NCBI GenBank assembly: GCA_006538405.1
Contig: BJKQ01000007.1
Coordinates: 2,542,001-2,606,000 of the forward strand
Direction: 5' to 3'
DNA length: 64,000 nt
From: Hansfordia pulvinata
Taxonomy: Eukaryota > Ascomycota > Sordariomycetes > Xylariales
A program made the translations under genes and the position numbers. This document shows, in pieces, positions 25,201 to 36,172 of this stretch (within the stretch, counting starts at the first letter, position 1; each line of letters opens with the position of its first letter). Under the pieces are notes generated by a model, which was not told the origin of the DNA, did no database searches, and saw only the letters and a program-made list of their open reading frames with translations.

Positions 25201-26072
25201 GCTGAAAGGCGAGTGCCTGTCAGGAGTGCTGACGAAAACGGGCTCCAGCTTGGGGGCACTGTCGACGATGTTGGATAGGCGGCTGCCTGGCTTTTCGGCG
25301 CGATTTACCGGGGAGGGGCGGGCTTGCCATCGCGATCCCTTCGTATTTCGGAAGAGCGGCGCGGAGGGGGTGGCGACGGGGGCTGAGCCGCATTGGCTCT
25401 GGGAGACTTGCTGGGATCCAAGTTGGGCGTGGTGGGACGCGTGGGAGTTCTGAAAGGGCGAGTTGGTGGGGGCGCGGCAGTGGTGTGACTCTTGGAGGGG
25501 TCGGGGTCAAGAAGAGCACCGGCATCGCTGAGCGAGAAAGAGGTCCCTTGTTCGCGCGGAGGAGACTGAGGCGGATCAATCAACACTGCCGGGGGTTTGG
25601 CTGGCTTGGTGCCCAAAGGCGGGGGAGGCCGAGGGGGTCGGGAGGAAGTCGGAGGAGGGGCAATGCTGGAGGGGCCAGGAAGAGCAGGCGGAGGCCGGGG
25701 CACGTCAATACTCGAGCGACTGTGAGTGTCGAGGCTGTTTTGATTGGGGATCGTCGGCGCAGTGGCATGGGTTGAAGGGAAGCGCGATGGCCTCGTGTCT
25801 GGGATCGGTGGGGGTTTCGGTGAGGGGACCTGTTCCTGGCAGCCGACAGCGGCACTGAAGTAGCCGCAGGCGCAGAAGCAGATACTGGAGCAGACGAAGT
25901 GTCGGGAGAAGAGCCCTGCATGTTCTCGAAGCGGGCCCTCAAGGAGGAGACGGGTTTCTGCCACGCTGTAAGTAGGCTGGCTTGACTCGAGGGAAAGCCT
26001 GCTGAGGGCGGAGGCAAGCGGGGGGCTTACGAGGGAAGAGCCATCGGGCCCCTCTTGTGCAGTAGGCTCCAT
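22262..26072 (-). CDS. Inositol polyphosphate 5-phosphatase with N-terminal beta-propeller; five frame breaks
   Basis: Exons 26072-26031, 25957-22442 and 22373-22262; introns are 73 and 68 nt (donors GTAAGC, GTGAGT). The first exon codes 14 residues and joins to KPVSSLRARFENMQ. A long Pro/Ser-rich region (to about residue 480) precedes WD40-like propeller repeats (TSGAMTRVWNILTGEL, LWHATGKDIRIFQ, YIWAGYLSGRIVVYD). The catalytic domain spans about residues 815-1160: LKVLVLTWNAG, HGNKGAIVVRF, NGDLNYRID, SPAWCDRLLYRG and SDHRPVTGRF. These are the Mg-dependent 5-phosphatase motifs acting on PI(4,5)P2-type substrates. Exon 2 changes frame at five places (25810-25827, 25310-25322, 24958-24962, 24678-24682, 24194-24198), each at a homopolymer where one base seems missing. 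Adding five bases makes the total divisible by three (1,224 aa). No other stops occur in the true frame, so this is a sequencing artefact, not decay. Confidence 0.9.
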
Positions 26073-28009
26073 GGGAATCAGCAGCCGAGCTGGCCAAGGT
26101 CGGACAAGGCAAGGTCGAGGTCGGGCAAGGACTCAGATGTTGACGAGGACGGCTGGATAGCTAGGTGGTCAGGCGGAGGGGGGAGACGTCGCGGGATAAG
26201 GCGTATCATGGCCCGCGAGGATGTGATTGAGGAGCCGGTGAAGGCAGAAAGCCACCCATCAACCAGCCATGCGTATGGAGTGCGGCAGAGTCCGACGTCA
26301 GGGAATCCCAAGACTGGAGGAGGACGCTGTAAGCTTTGACAGCCAGACCAGCCAGCCAGTGGCGATGAGTACTGTGTCGTGTCGTGGTGGTGGGGTCGTG
26401 GACGTGGGAGTGGTGGTTGACAGGGCCGGCCCGTATCAGGGATGGGGCTGGGCTTCAGGCTGGGCCTGGTCGGGTCTGCCCAGGCCTCCAAGCTGTGCGT
26501 ACGCCGATGAATATGACGATGGTCGTGATGTGAGGGTCGATGAAGTGGCGATTAAACGGGCTCTAAGCATGCTGTGACACGTTGGACGGCGGGAGATGGG
26601 CTGGACTGAATGTAGGCCGGGCGCGGCAGAGCATCCACGGGTGGTGCGGGTGGTGGAAACTGGAGCCCAAGCTACGGCGCGGAGGGCGTACGAGTCCAGT
26701 ACGGAATACGGAGTAGGGCGCCAGCGGCAGCTGGACGGGGCCCCGACCCTGGCCGTGCTAGGTGAGTCCCTGAAAGCGTGTACAACAACTCTGGGCGCCT
26801 CTGGCGGCTAGGGCAGGCCTGCCTGCTCGCTCGTACACGCAATGGATACAAGCTCGGGAGCCACACGAGGCTAGTACATGGAGGTAGTGAGTAAGGGATG
26901 GAGGTATGTAGGTAGGTAGTGAAGTTCCACCAGGCCGGCACGCGAGGCGCAACCTAAGTTTCCGCTCCGCTGGTCGGCGTGGCGGCCCGTCCCCACGTTG
27001 GGGCTGAAGCGATGGAGGTGGGCAACTTTCCGTGGCAACAATAGCTGTCTGAATGCATTCCACTGGATTCAGGCCAAGGAGTCCGGCCTCACGATCGGCT
27101 TTTCAACATCGGGCATTCGCACGATGGCATAGCTGAAGTACAGCCGAGGCGAGCGGGGCTGTGTTGACGGCTGCTCGACCCCACATGCGCCCATTAACCA
27201 ACACAGCTCCGTTCGAGGGCCGCGGGAGAACGAGCAAAGGTCCCCTCACTGTGTCTGCCAAGGAGGTGTTGCTTCATCCTGTGAGGTTCAATTGGATATT
27301 TGCACGCTTTAATCTGCACTACGTAGAGATTCGGGTCAATCAGTTGATTTTGTACAGACAGATACGTGTGTGTATTCAGTGCAGCACGTAGGTCTTCATC
27401 GATATCCGTCCCGACTCTGGCCTCCGGCCTGTACCAGAACTGGTGGAAAACTCCAGTAATGAACCGAGCCGGACAGCGTGAGACTTGCATCAGATCAGTC
27501 CAAAGTGGGCACGGCTTCTAATGCAGGTTCAGACCGTTGAGACAGTTCTGGAGCTGTGGACGATCACGAAAAGCCCATGCACCCACATGCACAATGTCCT
27601 CTCTCAGTGCAGGCGCATCCATTATGTACCCCTTACAGCAGATGCGAATCCGTGCCAAGGTCTGGTTCCATGTTCCCGTCTTCTCACTCCTAGATGTACA
27701 TGTAGTCGCACCTTCGGCACCTGACTCGAGGTACTCTTCAATACGTGCGAGCAGAGGCGGTACATTAGTAGCGTCAAGGATGTCTTCAAAAAGGTACCGG
27801 ACCCAACCCGGCCACTGAATGGCAGGGACCTCAAAAAAACGTACGATTTAAACGGAGCCGCAAATGCATGCGGTTTTTCATCTTGCACGGCAGGGTTCCG
27901 TCGCGCCGCCCTACTTCGCCTCCTCGACCTTCACACCACCTTTCCTCCACGCCGCAACGTCCCCGCTGTCGCCGTCGCAACCTCACACTGCCGTCGCATC
28001 AAGTTCAAC
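26073..28009. other. Divergent upstream region of the 5-phosphatase and the microexon gene
   Basis: No gene found. GTACGAGT near 26688 belongs to the recurring intergenic palindrome family. Several TACATACC/GGTAGGTAG-type motifs lie near 26900-26922. Confidence 0.5.
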
Positions 28010-28627
28010 ATGAACACTGTAAGTTCTATCAAGATGATCCCCAAAGTTGGTGCTAGAGCTCAAGCTAATCGACCCTTAGATTCGATCTTTCTGGTAAGCT
28101 CCCACCTCGCAGCCCGCTCTCCTCACACTGCGCTTGCGCCCGATCCTCGCGATCGACCAGCTAACGAGCCGTGATGCACCCACTAGGATGGGCTGGGGCT
28201 CCCTCTGCGTTGGTAAGTTTGCGGCATCCTATCAATCCACCCTTGACTCCGAACACAGAGCGCTCGCTGACCGCGTGACCACGACATAGCCGGAGGAGGT
28301 GCCTACTACTTCGCGAAACAGAGCATCAACGCAGACCGAGCCGCCAAGATGGAAGAGTCCCGGCGCAAGAAGCAGATGATCGAATCCCTCGAATACAGCA
28401 ACAACATCCCCACGAAGTCGGCATCCGCAGGCTCCATGGGTGGCAACTCCAGCAGCAATGGAACACCGGTGCACACGGACCCTTCAGGGTCGCCGAGCCA
28501 GGAAACAAACATAGAACCGGCGCCGACACGTCATGCGCCGGCTACACAAGATCAGAGGGCATTCGAGAAGAGCAAGTACGAAAGTGCCACCCCGTATAGG
28601 AGTCCAAAGGGTGATAGGTTCTCGTGA
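28010..28627 (+). CDS. Small conserved fungal protein (DUF4748-like) encoded by three microexons plus one exon
   Basis: Exons 28010-28018 (9 nt), 28080-28093 (14 nt), 28187-28212 (26 nt) and 28290-28627, separated by introns of 61, 93 and 77 nt with GTAAGT/GTAAGC/GTAAGT donors and TTAG/CTAG/ATAG acceptors. The joined frame is 128 aa. It begins MNTIRSFWMGWGSLCVAGGG, continues AYYFAKQSINADRAAKMEES, then RRKKQMIESLEYS. The hydrophobic stretch at about residues 10-25 may be a membrane anchor, followed by a charged helix. The C-terminal half is Ser/Thr/Pro-rich. From memory this resembles the DUF4748 family of small fungal proteins, possibly mitochondrial; I cannot verify this and no function is known to me. 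The reading frame only makes sense with all three tiny exons. Confidence 0.78.
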
Positions 28628-29276
28628 GGAGCGGCTTCGACGTTACTAAAAGCTACCTGTATTCCATCCCTGTACTATATTGGAGGGCCCTTGGCTTGTG
28701 GCAATGCCGTACACGTCGCCTTGACCTGTACGTGCATTCTGGCTCATGACCCCACGAACAGACGAGTGTACCTGCAAGCCCCGTTCGCATGGCGCCCTTT
28801 GGTGATAGCCGCATTGTAATGGGAAATGGGAGCACCCTCAGAACTATCGCGTTTCCCTACGTCTTCCCGCAAGTTGATGCCGTCGGTTTTGCGGGAACAT
28901 CTCTCTCTGTCTCGCGCGCAAGATAAAGGGAGAGGAAGGGCCACATTTTGTGCGGTATCGGCATACGTCGTCATCATCTGGGATGTCGCAGTCCGTAAAG
29001 TAAGGCGGGCCCATCGTCCATTACGGACGGGGGTGGCCAGCCTGAGGTGGGTACCTGTTGGAACACCACATCCGGTCGAGCACCGAAGTACTTCCACCCG
29101 ACTTGGGTGCAAGTACCCGACGCTCTCCAGCTTGTTCCGTTAACTGCAACGTGACCGACCGTATCGTGCCCAAGCTGGGGTCTGGTATCGTCACCTGCGG
29201 CCAGTGGGACACTCCCATCTACAACGTCGCTGTCCCTCCAGCAGCCGATGTCCGTCGCGTCGCCGCAGCCACCACG
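28628..29276. other. Intergenic, 3' of the microexon gene and 5' of the CID gene
   Basis: A chance frame open upstream of 29277 extends the next gene in frame but has no conserved content. Nothing else was seen. Confidence 0.5.
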
Positions 29277-31193
29277 ATGGCGCTCCAGCAGCTCGACCTT
29301 GCGCGAGTGTCCTTCTCGGCGGTGCTGCTGCGCCCCGACCCTACACCGTGCACCCGCGCCGACGTCGACGAGTTTCTTGGACTGATCGACGCCGCCATCT
29401 CGCGATGCTCTCCAGCCAACGTTCAGGTTTGACCAACACAGCCCAGTCCAGCCTCACCTACCCTGCATCCCGGCTAAACTGTCTCTGTCGCCTTCGACTA
29501 GAAAACAAAGCGCTGGATTCTACATAATCTGGTCCACTCCACCACTCGCTTGGCTGCCCTCTCCAAGTACTTGTCTGCTTTGGCCAACTCGGCCGCCCTG
29601 TCAGCGCCGCTGTCCGTCACGCGGCCTGCGCGCCAGACCTCGTCCCGACGCAAACGCCTGCACCTTGTGTATCTGTTGCATGACACCATCCACCATGTCC
29701 ACGTCCGCGATGCCGATCCTCGCCTAGCACCCAAGCTCGAGACCTCTTTGCAGGACCTTGTCCAATCCGCCGCTGCCTTCGCCGACTGCCCCAAACATGC
29801 CGCCAAGCTTCGAGCCCTCGTCGATTTGTGGGAGAAGGCCGGCCATTTCTCCCCCGAGTCGATAGGCAAAATGCACAAGTCGATCGACGAGGGCCCTTCC
29901 CTAGCGCTCCAGCGTCAAAGCACCAACGGCGGCGGCAAGGGCCACGATGCGAACGGCCTGCCCACCTCTGGAGCCGCGACGAAGGAGGTCCCTTTCATCC
30001 TGCCTGCAGCCCACGGCGACGAGTCTGCTCCTTGGTACGACCTGCCCGCTGGGAACTGGCTGCCAGTGATCGAGCCCAACTCGACCAGGCCCATGAACCC
30101 AGACATGATCAAGCCGCTACACCTGGCGGCCGGTCCAGCTGACAAGAAATTGGTCCAAGCGGTCAAGGATCTGCTCTCTGATGTAGACCGCATATATCGT
30201 AACGACGGTGCTGCAGGGGACGAACCCGCTGAAGATATCGACCTGCTCGGACAACGAGTAAGCCTGGACGAGATTACAGGCGAGGTAATCAAGGGCGAGA
30301 CGTACTACGGCTGGTCAAGAGGGTTTTGCCAAAAGATGAAGCTCCGGCGGAGGAATCATGAACCCGCTAGTGGAGAGCGACGGGGACGAAGCGTGTCGCG
30401 ATCCGTCTCCCGATCTCCAAGTCGCAGTTTGAGTCGCAGTCCTTCACGGCCAGCCATGAAGAGGCGCCGCATCTCGCGCACACCTAGCAGGAGCCGCAGT
30501 CGGGGTCGGAGCCGGAGTCACTCAAGAAGCAGAAGTCGGAGCCGAAACGGGGGTCGAAGTCGCAGTCGCAGTCGGAGCAGCCCTGGTTCGCGCGACTACC
30601 GGCGCCGACGGCAATCGTTCAGCCCCTCGGGCTCGCAGTCGCCAGCCAGGGATTGGCGCTTTGATCGACCCCGAACCCGCTCCCGCTCCCGCTCTCACTC
30701 TCGGGCTGGCGAGCCCCCGCAGCCATACGGCCAGAACGGCCGCCACGCAGCCGGTGTCGCGCCAAACGGAAGAGGCGAGCATTTTCCCCATCCACGCCAG
30801 CAGAACCCTCAGTTCCAGCACGCGCCAGTATTTCCACCGCCTTCGATGCCCGATCCATCCGGCTTTGCTCATGTGCCGCCGCCGCCGCCGCCTCCCCCCA
30901 ACTATCAAGGCCCGTGGCCCCCGCCTCCGCCTCCGATGGGTGGCATGCCGATGGGCTGGGCGCCGCCGCCGCCACCACCTCTCCCAGGCAACGGGTGGCC
31001 CGCCCCGGGGGGTTGGCCGCCGCCGCCGCCGCCGCCGCCACAACATCATCATCAGCAGCAGCAGCAGCATCAGCATCAGCAGCGTCAACAGTCGCCCGGA
31101 GGCTACGCAAACCAGTATGGCAGGGGTGGGAGAGAGTACCACAATCAAGGACACCGCGGTGGTTGGGGAGCAGGACGCGGCGGATGGTCATAG
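29277..31193 (+). CDS. CID (RPR) domain, SR-rich RNA-processing protein (CHERP-like)
   Basis: Exons 29277-29426 and 29502-31193 (intron 75 nt, donor GTTTGA, acceptor ACTAG) give 613 aa. Residues 1-150 form a CTD-interacting (CID/RPR) fold: RWILHNLVHSTTRLAALSKY, RKRLHLVYLLHDTIHHV and KLRALVDLWEKAGHFSPE match its helices. A conserved segment (PWYDLPAGNWLPVI, about residues 230-245) follows, then a long Arg-Ser repeat region (about 340-455). The tail is Pro/Gly/Gln/His-rich (repeated PPPPPPP and QQQQQHQHQQ) and ends in an RGG-like stretch. This arrangement is that of CHERP-type splicing-associated proteins that bind the RNA polymerase II CTD; the role in pre-mRNA processing is inferred. The start at 29277 was chosen because upstream in-frame ATGs lie in unconserved sequence. 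Confidence 0.82.
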
Positions 31194-31568
31194 GTGTGGC
31201 GAGCCCAATCGCGATAATGCTCAAGCCTAGGAGACGTATGCACTGATGAGGTGGTGGGAAGAAATTGAAAAAAAGGTTCTTTCCCAGCATATACTGGGCC
31301 TTCTGGCTATGGACATATCATTGAGGCCCCCGTGATGTTAGTCTGCCTTCATGCAGGCGGCACGAGCCAGAGACGGGTATCTCCGCCCCATCCGTCTGCT
31401 CATCCATATTCGCGCCAGCCCTCAATGTACAGATAACTTTAGCCAGCCAGAACCAGGGGAGGACGCGGCCCCTTGAACTTCGAAGTACAGTGCTCAATGA
31501 ACAATATTACGCCCCCCCCCCCCCCCCCCCCCCCCTCCTTTTGCATAACGAAATGAAAACGACTCGAA
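31194..31568. other. Intergenic, tail-to-tail, with poly-C tract
   Basis: 3' flanks of the CID gene and the acyl-CoA dehydrogenase. Contains a 24-base C run at 31512-31535 and nothing else recognisable. Confidence 0.6.
31512..31535. repeat. Poly-C tract, 24 bases
   Basis: Uninterrupted C run 34 bases past the stop codon of the acyl-CoA dehydrogenase gene. Confidence 0.95.
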
Positions 31569-32871
31569 TCACAGCTTACCCTTCTCCCTCTTCTCGTCCC
31601 CCTCGAGCCCCGTGCGCTTGTAGCCGAACAGGTGGCCGGCGACGCGGCGCATCTGGACCTCCTCGCTGCCCTCGGTGATGCGGTAGCGGCGGAAGTGGCG
31701 CCAGATGTGCTCGAAGGGGTGGTGGCGGCTGTAGCCGGCGCCGCCGTGCGTCTGGATGGCGCGGTCGGCGGCCTCGGTGGCCAGCCTGTTCGCGTAGTAG
31801 TTGCACATGCTGATCTTGTGGCCCAGCTGGCGCTCGATGGCCACCCAGGGGGGATGCTGCCGGTGGGGCTGGTGTCTTGCTGGCTTCCGGCGGCGGGGGT
31901 GATGAGTACCGGGCCTGGACGGCGTCCATCTCGTTTGCGGTGCGGAGGATTAGGAGACGCACTGTTTTTGTGGGGTGGGTTAGTTAGTGGGCGAGATATA
32001 TCCAGGGGGGAAAGACAGTCCACGACAGTGAGCAGAATAACAGGGGGTTAAACTCACACATCTCCGTCTGGGTGGCCAGCTCGACCAGGGGCCACTGTAT
32101 GGCCTGGTTGTCGGCGAGCGGGCGGCCGAAGACGGTGCGGCGGCGGGCGTGCTCGACGGAGCGGTCGACGCAGAAGCGGGCGGCGCCGCAGGAGCTGGCG
32201 GCCTGGCGGATGCGGTTCTCGTGGGTGAAGGTCTGGGCCACGGCCAGCCCGCCGCCCAGGGGCCCCAGGACGGCGCTCGCGGGGACGCGCACGTCGCGCA
32301 GGGAGATGGTCGCGTGGTCCGTCGGCATGTTGAGCGTGTACTCGTACGACTCGATGGTGATGCCTGGCGTATCGATGGTGGAGGTGTCGTCGTCGCCGCC
32401 CTTGGTGGTGGTGGCCCCGCGGCGGCGAGGCACGATAAAGGCCGTGATGCCCGCCGCCGAGCCGTCGGCGCCCGAGGTCCGCGCAAAGACCAGCAGGTGC
32501 GTCGCGGCGTGCGCGCCCGTCTGCCACTTCTTGTTGCCCGTGATGCTCCAGCCGTCCGAGCCGTCGGCCAACTTGCACCTGCGGGAGAGGCGTTCAGCGT
32601 GGTTCAGCACGTGTCAGTCGAGCTGTGCTCAACTGATGACTGCGGCACGGGGGGCAGGTGTTGAGGAGAAAAGTAGACTCACGGTGTGGCTTTCGTGTCC
32701 ATGTGCGTGGCGTCGCTGCCGTGGTGGATCTCGGACAGCCCGAATGTCATTCCTATGAGGAGATTTCATCGTGTCAGTGAGGGCTGGATCTGTCCATCGT
32801 GAGATTACCTCGTACAGGTGAGTATACCACCACCGGAGCTCCCAGGGCCGCGAATTACTTCCACCTCCGAC

Positions 32872-32918
<47 letters not shown>

Positions 32919-33505
32919 CAAATTTAATGGCCTCCATAAATTAATGAGGGAGCGTAGACTTTGGGAAAGTGGACATCATGAAAAGGGGAAGAAGAACAGG
33001 ACCGGAACAGAGAAAACCACCACTCACGGAACCGCCCCTCGAGGCGAGCCGGGATGAGCTCGGCGCGCTGGCGCTCGCTGCCCCAGTGGTGCAGCATGAG
33101 GAAGTCGGGGAAGTTGCCGACGACGCTGTGCTCGGACTGCAGGTCGTTGGCGAGCCCGAGCCCGCCGCCCCAGACGGGGTGGGAGGCCATGTGCAGGCGC
33201 AGGGCGCACATCCACAGGTTCATGTTGGAGCCCCCGGCGCCCGGGCCCCCCACGCCGCCGCCGTACTCGCGCGGCAGCGGCAGGCGGTAGAAGCCGGCGG
33301 CGTCGGCCAGACCGCGGGCCCGGGCCAGCAGGCCCTCCCAGTCCGGGTGCGGCAGGCCGCCGCGGTCCCACTGCGTGCGCGAGGGCTCGCGGCGGTGGTC
33401 GAAGAAGCGGGCGTGCTGGCGCTGCAGCGGCAGGATGTCGCGCTCGACAAAGGCGTCGAGCCGCGCAATGTAGTCCTGCAGGTCTTGGGGGAGCTCAAAG
33501 TTCAT
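31569..33505 (-). CDS. Acyl-CoA dehydrogenase, ACAD10/ACAD11 C-terminal-half type
   Basis: Five exons: 33505-33028, 32752-32683, 32578-32058, 31961-31921 and 31856-31569, giving 465 aa. The N-terminal domain starts MNFELPQDLQDYIARLDAFV. The middle holds MTFGLSEIHHGSDATHM and WSITGNKKWQTGAHAATHLL, the flavin/acyl-CoA beta-domain motifs. The C-terminal helical domain has THENRIRQAASSCGAARFCV, FGRPLADNQAIQWPLVELAT and RYRITEGSEEVQMRRVAGHL. It oxidises an acyl-CoA at alpha-beta using FAD. The fourth intron (64 nt) uses an unusual GTCCAG donor in this model; a better-looking GTACTC donor 11 nt downstream would require one extra base in a C6 run at 31848-31853, so this junction is open. The protein ends EKGKL, a weak PTS1-like tail. 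It is divergent from the APH kinase gene. Confidence 0.85.
32877..32917. repeat. (CA)n microsatellite inside intron 1 of the dehydrogenase gene
   Basis: About 20 AC dinucleotides within the 275-nt first intron (33027-32753) of the acyl-CoA dehydrogenase. Confidence 0.9.
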
Positions 33506-34444
33506 GGTGCAGCTGGACCCTAGGTAGTATCGTATGAGGTGAGTTAGGTAAAGGTAGATAAGGTACGGTAGTACGGGTAGGGACTATGTATTTAGGTGGG
33601 CGTGGGGACCGGAAGTGAGGCTATTCCCGTACAACCTAATACGGAGTTAGGTACCTTGGTAAGTAAGTGTGACTTGAAGACGGCAGGCAGCGACTCGGAC
33701 TCGGTCAAATGCAAATAAGGGAGTGCACGAGTGATGGGTGCCCGGGGATGGAAAGGAAACAGAGGCACTACAGAGTATCGGAGGAGATGACAATGGAATG
33801 GGAATAACCCGTGTCGACTCTGACGCTGTCGAGCTGTCCACCTCGCGTCCAAACAGACAGGCAGGCAGGTACAGGCATCATCACACAATCGACGAACCCC
33901 CCCCCCCCCCCTGAACAGACACTGCGGAGAAGGCCGGCCGGCCAGCCGGGGACACGACAGGGCGACGACACAACAGTGGACGCCCGCCGCCCTTAGCGCA
34001 TCCGATCGGCTTCGGCAGTCCGCGGCGACCCCGCCAAAGCCACAGCTCTACCTCGGCAGCCCGGACGGAGCGTCGCACCGGCGGCGCCTCTTTCCCCAGG
34101 TACCAGGTATCCAACATTTACCCATTGAAGGTACTACGAGTACTGCGACACAACCAGCCCCAGTCCCAGCCAGCCTCTTCTTGTCTGTCTCTGTGTCCGC
34201 GTCTGGGCGGCCTGCGAGTGCCGAGCCCGGCGACTCAACCCTCCCGCGCGCTTCCACCCCGACCCGAGGGCCACATCGCCGCCCTCTCCGACCGCGAGCG
34301 GTGTTATAGGTACGGTGCAAGCTTCCCTACACTTTTGTGCCCATCCCTCGTCGGTCCTGTCAGCTCTGGAGAGCCCAGCTCCTACCACCACCACCACCAC
34401 CACCACCATCACCACCGCCGCCGCCACCTCAAGACACACCCGTC
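33506..34444. promoter_or_regulatory. Shared divergent promoter of the acyl-CoA dehydrogenase and APH kinase genes
   Basis: The two start codons lie 939 bp apart, back to back. The region has a 15-base C run (33897-33911), a TACGAGTA at 34135-34142 and several GGTACC/AGGTA motifs near 33551-33655. A (CAC)n patch lies in the 5' leader at 34384-34410. No TATA box was recognised on either side. Co-regulation is inferred from layout. Confidence 0.5.
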
Positions 34445-35751
34445 ATGGCCGGACGCGTCAGGCAGCCCTTCGACGTCCCGTCGCTGGAGCGCTGGATCGA
34501 CGCCAACGTCCCCGCCATCAAGACGCCCCTCGAGGTCAAGCAGTTCGGCTTCGGCCAGTCCAACCCCACGTACCAGCTGACCAGCGCCGACGGCTCGCGC
34601 TACGTCCTGCGCAAGAAGCCCCCCGGCAAGCTGCTGTCCAAGACGGCCCACAAGGTCGAGCGCGAGTACCGCATCATCGAGGCCCTCGGCCCCACCGACG
34701 TCCCCGTCCCCAAGGCCTACTGCCTGTGCGAGGACGACGGGCCCATCGGCACCCCCTTCTACATCATGCAGTTCCTCGACGGCCGCATCATCGAGGACCC
34801 CTCCATGCCCGGCATCCCCCCGGCCGAGCGCTCCGCCCTGTGGCAGGACGCTGCCCGCACCCTGGCCAAGTTCCACGCCGTCGACTTCCGCAAGGTCGGG
34901 CTCGAGGGTTTCGGCCAGAGCACCGGCTTCTACGACCGCCAGCTGGCGACCTGGAAGCGCATCTGCGCGGTGAGTTTGGCGGCCCCCCCCCCTTCCCAAC
35001 TTCTCCCTCACCTACCACCTACCTACAGAGAAATGCAGAATACACGATCAGGTAGACAAGACAAGAGAGAAAGAACCCCCCCACTGACATCCGCCCCCGC
35101 CACGCCCCCGGCTCCTCCCCTCCCCACACGCAGACGCAAGAGCAGGCCGTGGACGCGGACACGTGCAAGCCCGTGGGCGCCATCCCGCACTTTGACGAGA
35201 TGAGCCGCTTCTTCGCCGACAAGGCGCGCCAGCCCCGCGAGCGCGCCACCCTGGTCCACGGCGACTACAAGCTCGACAACATGGTCTTCCACCCCACCGA
35301 GCCCCGCGTCATCGGCGTGCTCGACTGGGAGATGAGCACCGTCGGCCACCCCCTGTCCGACCTGGCCAACCTGACCGGCGGCTTCGTCACCGCGGGCGTC
35401 ATGCCCCCCTACAAGGGCGACGGGTTCCGCCCCGGCGTCACCCCGGGCCTGCCCACCGCCGCCCAGATCGTCGGGTGGTACGCCGACGAGGCGGCCGGGA
35501 GGAGGCCGGCGGGTGGTGGCTCGGGCGGCGGCGGCGAGGCCTGGGACCCGGCGCCCGAGATGGGCTGGGCCGTCGCCTTCAACACGTTCCGCGCCTCGGC
35601 CATCTGCCAGGGCATCGCGGCGCGGTACGCCACGCGCCAGGCCAGCAGCGAGAAGGCCTCGCAGTACGCCGAGTCCTTCCAGCCGCTCGGCGAGTTCGCC
35701 TGGTCGCTCGTGCAGAAGGAGACGGGCGCCGCGGCGCAGCCCAAGCTGTAG
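34445..35751 (+). CDS. APH-family kinase, ACAD10/ACAD11 N-terminal-half type
   Basis: Exons 34445-34969 and 35134-35751 (intron 164 nt, donor GTGAGT, acceptor ACGCAG) give 380 aa. This is a protein-kinase-like phosphotransferase: the N-lobe has [15 protein letters not shown] and a Lys in [12 protein letters not shown]. The C-lobe has [13 protein letters not shown] (catalytic loop H-G-D-x4-N, about residue 223) and [19 protein letters not shown] (metal-binding D-W-E). In animal ACAD10/ACAD11 and plant IBR3 a kinase of this type is fused to an acyl-CoA dehydrogenase and is proposed to phosphorylate hydroxy-acyl substrates. The separate but adjacent fungal gene suggests the same pathway. The C-terminus, AAQPKL, fits a peroxisomal PTS1 (P-K-L). 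A Gly/Ala-rich insert near residues 300-312 is low-complexity. Confidence 0.88.
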
Positions 35752-36172
35752 CGGGTGTTCGTGAATATCTGAGTTAAATGTTTTCGGGCTATGACGTTTC
35801 TGTACAAAACGAGCCATCTTGTTTCCTGCTTGTTCCTATAGTTAGCGCGTGTGTGCTATTCTAAACGCGACATGTGGTTTCTGGAAAGACGGCTCGTCCC
35901 TGAGATCTTGCTTCGAGACCAGGGCGTGATTTTCCTGACGGCAATGATTGAATAAGGCACCTATCGAGCCAGTTGTCCGCCGTGCCTCAGATTCTGGCAT
36001 TCCCTCATCCAGCACCCCTACTCGCATTTCTTTTCTTCATGCGACCTGGTGGTGTTGATAGCGTGATACACGTGTCCCAAATCCCCGTTGTGAGCTCCCT
36101 TTGCCGGTCTATTTGTGTGAATGCCCCGGGTCAACGCATCAAGCAGGTCTCGTGCAGCAGTTGGATACCTTG
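35752..36172. other. Intergenic, tail-to-tail
   Basis: 3' flanks of the APH kinase and PAC4 genes. Nothing recognised. Confidence 0.6.
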
